The notes below the pieces were generated by a model. The model searched no databases. It was given only the letters and a program-made list of their open reading frames with translations, and was not told the origin of the DNA. A stretch of 35,985 bases of DNA from Planctomycetaceae bacterium. Its GTDB lineage: Bacteria; Planctomycetota; Planctomycetia; Planctomycetales; Planctomycetaceae. The DNA lies in the NCBI GenBank assembly GCA_021732995.1, contig JAKFWA010000078.1:1-35985 (forward strand), given 5' to 3'. The position numbers were made by a program, and so were the translations under genes. Within the stretch, counting starts at the first letter, position 1. Each line of letters opens with the position of its first letter. Below, piece after piece: positions 34,156 to 35,985 of this stretch.

Positions 34156-34719
34156 TCACGGCAACTCTTGCACGATCTCGGCCACGGGCTTGCGTGACTG
34201 GGTCGGAACCTCAGCGGGGTAACCGTACCACAACATGCCGACGACACGATTCTCCGCCGGAGCCATGTTGAGGATCTGAAAGAACTCGTCGTGACGAGTG
34301 ACATTCCCGGTCGTCCACTTCACGCCGACCCCGTGCGACCACAGAAACAACGTCAAGTTCTGAATCGCACAACACGTCGCCGCGTAGTCTTCGGTTTCCA
34401 GCATGGAATCGTTGCTGCGGGCGCTGGTGACAATCATCCAGCCGGGCACCTGACTCCATTGCTGACGCTTGGCCGCCGCTGCATCGGGACCACTCTTCGC
34501 CGCGATGAGCCGCGCGTTGAGGTCCACAACCTGCGCCGCCGTTTGCGTTCCGAGTAGATGAAAACGCCACGGCTCCGTCACACGATGATTGGGAGCCCAG
34601 CGTGCCACATCGATCGCTTCCAGGATGAGATCTCGCGGCGGCACCTCAGGCTTGAAAAGATGCACTGTCCGCCGCTGCCGAATGACTTCCGCCACGCTCA
34701 ATTCCGCTGGGTCCTGCAT
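34156..34719 (-). CDS. Nitroreductase-family flavoprotein
   Basis: A 187-residue nitroreductase. The FMN-binding start RQRRTVHLF (14-22) and APNHRVTEPWRF (42-53) are clear, followed by a helical core with YAATCCAIQNLTLFLWSHGVGVKW and the C-terminal GMLWYGYPAE strand. The family reduces nitro groups, quinones or similar with NAD(P)H. ATG 34719 has AAGGA 4-5 bases upstream; a TTG extension to 34755 has no clear site. It leads the peroxiredoxin operon. Confidence 0.9.
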   Translation of the reverse strand: MQDPAELSVAEVIRQRRTVHLFKPEVPPRDLILEAIDVARWAPNHRVTEPWRFHLLGTQTAAQVVDLNARLIAAKSGPDAAAAKRQQWSQVPGWMIVTSARSNDSMLETEDYAATCCAIQNLTLFLWSHGVGVKWTTGNVTRHDEFFQILNMAPAENRVVGMLWYGYPAEVPTQSRKPVAEIVQELP

Positions 34720-34790
34720 TTGGTCCTTCGTTCCTTCTGATACCGATCCGATCAATCAGTTATTTAAAGAGCCGCACTCTAACCTGCGTC

Positions 34791-34858
34791 GGGAGGGCGA
34801 GGCTCCTGCCGAGCCGCAGCCGCAGTTTGAGACGGCTCGGCAGGAGCCTCGCCCTCCC
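34791..34858. repeat. Perfect 26-bp palindrome
   Basis: The arms 34791-34816 (GGGAGGGCGAGGCTCCTGCC onward) and 34833-34858 are perfect inverted copies around a 16-base loop. It lies between the DUF6807 gene and the nitroreductase gene, both on the minus strand, so it may end the former's transcript. No T-run follows. The same sequence type is scattered in many planctomycete genomes, as I recall. Confidence 0.9.
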
Positions 34859-34904
34859 AAACTGCGTCGCACAGTTCTTTCCTGCGATGCGTATCAGATG
34901 CGTA

Positions 34905-35825
34905 TCAGTTGCCGGACTTCACATAGTTCTTGTAGGCCGTGCGGATTTCATCCACCGGCGCGTCTCCGGCGTGGATGAACGCGGCGTAGCGCAAACGGAG
35001 CGCTTTGCCGGGGGCTAGAATATCCATCGCTTCGGGTTGCTGGCCGTTGGTGTAGGCCTTCTCGCCAAATGGACTGACTGAGAACAGGCCGTAGTCGCGC
35101 ACGTGATACCGCGACGGGCGGAAGTTCTTGGGATGGTCGAAGAGCGCCACTCCGAAGCTCTTGCCTTCCACCTCGCCCACATAGTCCACCCATTCGGAAG
35201 GCTTGCCCCAGCAGTCCTTGGTGCCTTTCAACCCTTCGGCGTTGGTGACTTTGCCGCCCTGCTTTTCACGCATCGTGTCCACCATGCGGAAGCCGAACAG
35301 ACCTTCCTTGGTGTCACCAAACGGCACCGGGTCCGAACCTCCCGCCGTGAAGTTGATGTCATAAGCAATCAGGCGGTTGTCGAAGATGCTGACGAACGTG
35401 GTTTCGGTGACGACCGGTTTGCCGTCCTTGCCGACCCAGTCATTCACAACCTTGAACTGAGCGGGGTTGCCTTCTTTACCTTCGGCTTTGATCATGTCCA
35501 CTGACCGCGTGGCAATCTTGCCCTGCTCAGCCCAGAACTTGATTCCAGCCACTTCATCCACGGCCACCCAGATGCCCTTGTGGTGCGGATGGTCGCCCTC
35601 TTTGGCATTCTTGATGATGGGCCGCGTGAGGATGGTTTCATCCGCTCCGCGCACCGGCCACATGTAGGGCTTCGGCAGTTCGTTGCCGAAATGGAAATCG
35701 CAGAAGGCCTTGCCATCGACCGTGACGGTCACCGTGTCCGATCCCGGTTGCAGTTTCACATCCGCCTGAGCGATCGAACTCACGCAAACTGTCAGCAGCA
35801 ATGCCGACCAAAGATTTCGCAACAT
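34905..35825 (-). CDS. Exported DUF6807 (PmoA-family) protein
   Basis: A 306-residue protein. ATG 35825 starts a signal peptide (MLRNLWSALLLTVCVSSIAQ, cut after AQA) and is preceded by GGAGGA; the longer frame to 35942 is not supported. The family motif GDHPHHKGIWVAVDEVAG (78-95), the beta-rich core and the closing LRYAAFIHAGDAP match DUF6807, annotated as methane oxygenase PmoA-like but of unknown function and unrelated to real methane monooxygenase. Planctomycetes carry many copies, often near sugar degradation genes. It is transcribed alone, with the palindrome behind it. Confidence 0.85.
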   Translation of the reverse strand: MLRNLWSALLLTVCVSSIAQADVKLQPGSDTVTVTVDGKAFCDFHFGNELPKPYMWPVRGADETILTRPIIKNAKEGDHPHHKGIWVAVDEVAGIKFWAEQGKIATRSVDMIKAEGKEGNPAQFKVVNDWVGKDGKPVVTETTFVSIFDNRLIAYDINFTAGGSDPVPFGDTKEGLFGFRMVDTMREKQGGKVTNAEGLKGTKDCWGKPSEWVDYVGEVEGKSFGVALFDHPKNFRPSRYHVRDYGLFSVSPFGEKAYTNGQQPEAMDILAPGKALRLRYAAFIHAGDAPVDEIRTAYKNYVKSGN

Positions 35826-35949
35826 GGTTAGTGTTCCTCCAAGTCTGAGTTCGGGACGCGGAATGCGAATTCTCCGATGCCTCGGCGAACTCGCCGGCAT
35901 CCCGCGCCGCGTTGATTGATGGGAAGCCCGATCCAATAACATACTCGCT

Positions 35950-35978
35950 CCCCTAGCCCCGCGTTGCGGGGAGAGGGG
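35950..35978. repeat. GC-rich hairpin at the window edge
   Basis: The arms CCCCTAGCCCCGC (35950-35962) and GCGGGGAGAGGGG (35966-35978) pair in 11 of 13 positions around a GTT loop. It is part of a G-rich end that runs out of the window, so its full length cannot be seen. It is the CCCCGC...GCGGGGAGAGGGG type common between bacterial genes. Confidence 0.75.
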
Positions 35979-35985
35979 CTGGGGG

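Overview
The window looks like a chromosomal stretch of a planctomycete (Planctomycetota). This is inferred from gene content: a DUF1559 H-X9-DG-type pseudopilin, a cysteine-rich repeat wall protein of the planctomycete YTV kind, a giant calcium-binding repeat protein with a LEPRxLL-like N-terminus, an ExbB-ExbD-ExbD cluster ending in an alpha/alpha-toroid protein, a DUF6807 (PmoA-family) protein, a Ser/Thr kinase with a C-terminal anchor, and several exported proteins with no known function. No rRNA, tRNA, CRISPR array, transposase or integrase was recognised.

Layout. 1-2599: upstream sequence and a plus-strand two-domain esterase-like protein. 2633-7299 (minus): a small exported protein, a small membrane protein, a leucine-rich-repeat lipoprotein paired with a zinc-ribbon membrane protein, a DUF1559 pseudopilin with a clear terminator, and a CPBP membrane protease 28 bases downstream of the giant repeat protein (7328-10255). 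10882-15761 (minus): ExbB, two ExbD, a linker protein and a TonB-like toroid protein, arranged as one operon. 16231-18542 (minus): a frameshifted hypothetical gene, an HD-domain protein and an exported HEAT-like protein. 18738-21850 (minus): an AT-richer three-gene cassette (methyltransferase, DUF262 protein, HEPN protein) that reads as a defence system. 22585-29394 (plus): Ser/Thr kinase, SMP-30-like lactonase and metallo-beta-lactamase-fold hydrolase pair, OmpR-type response regulator, mannose-6-phosphate isomerase and MoxR ATPase. 29695-35825 (minus): exported hypothetical protein, YTV-type wall protein with its own terminator, a nitroreductase/peroxiredoxin/methyltransferase-like operon, and a DUF6807 protein.

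How the genes may work together. The ExbB/ExbD genes would make an ion-driven motor in the inner membrane. The last gene of that operon has a transmembrane segment carrying the S-x3-H pattern of TonB, joined by a Gly-rich linker to a large toroid domain, so it is a candidate partner of the motor. The methyltransferase, DUF262 and HEPN genes are separated by 6 bases and then overlap by 4, so they are very probably translated together. The nitroreductase and peroxiredoxin suggest a small redox-stress operon.

The intergenic regions of the last 10 kb hold five different palindromic elements (25993, 29461, 32688, 34791, 35950). The one at 29461-29651 is a tandem set of hairpins whose two end copies differ by compensating changes. 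A perfect 12-bp inverted repeat lies 48 bases before the response regulator start.
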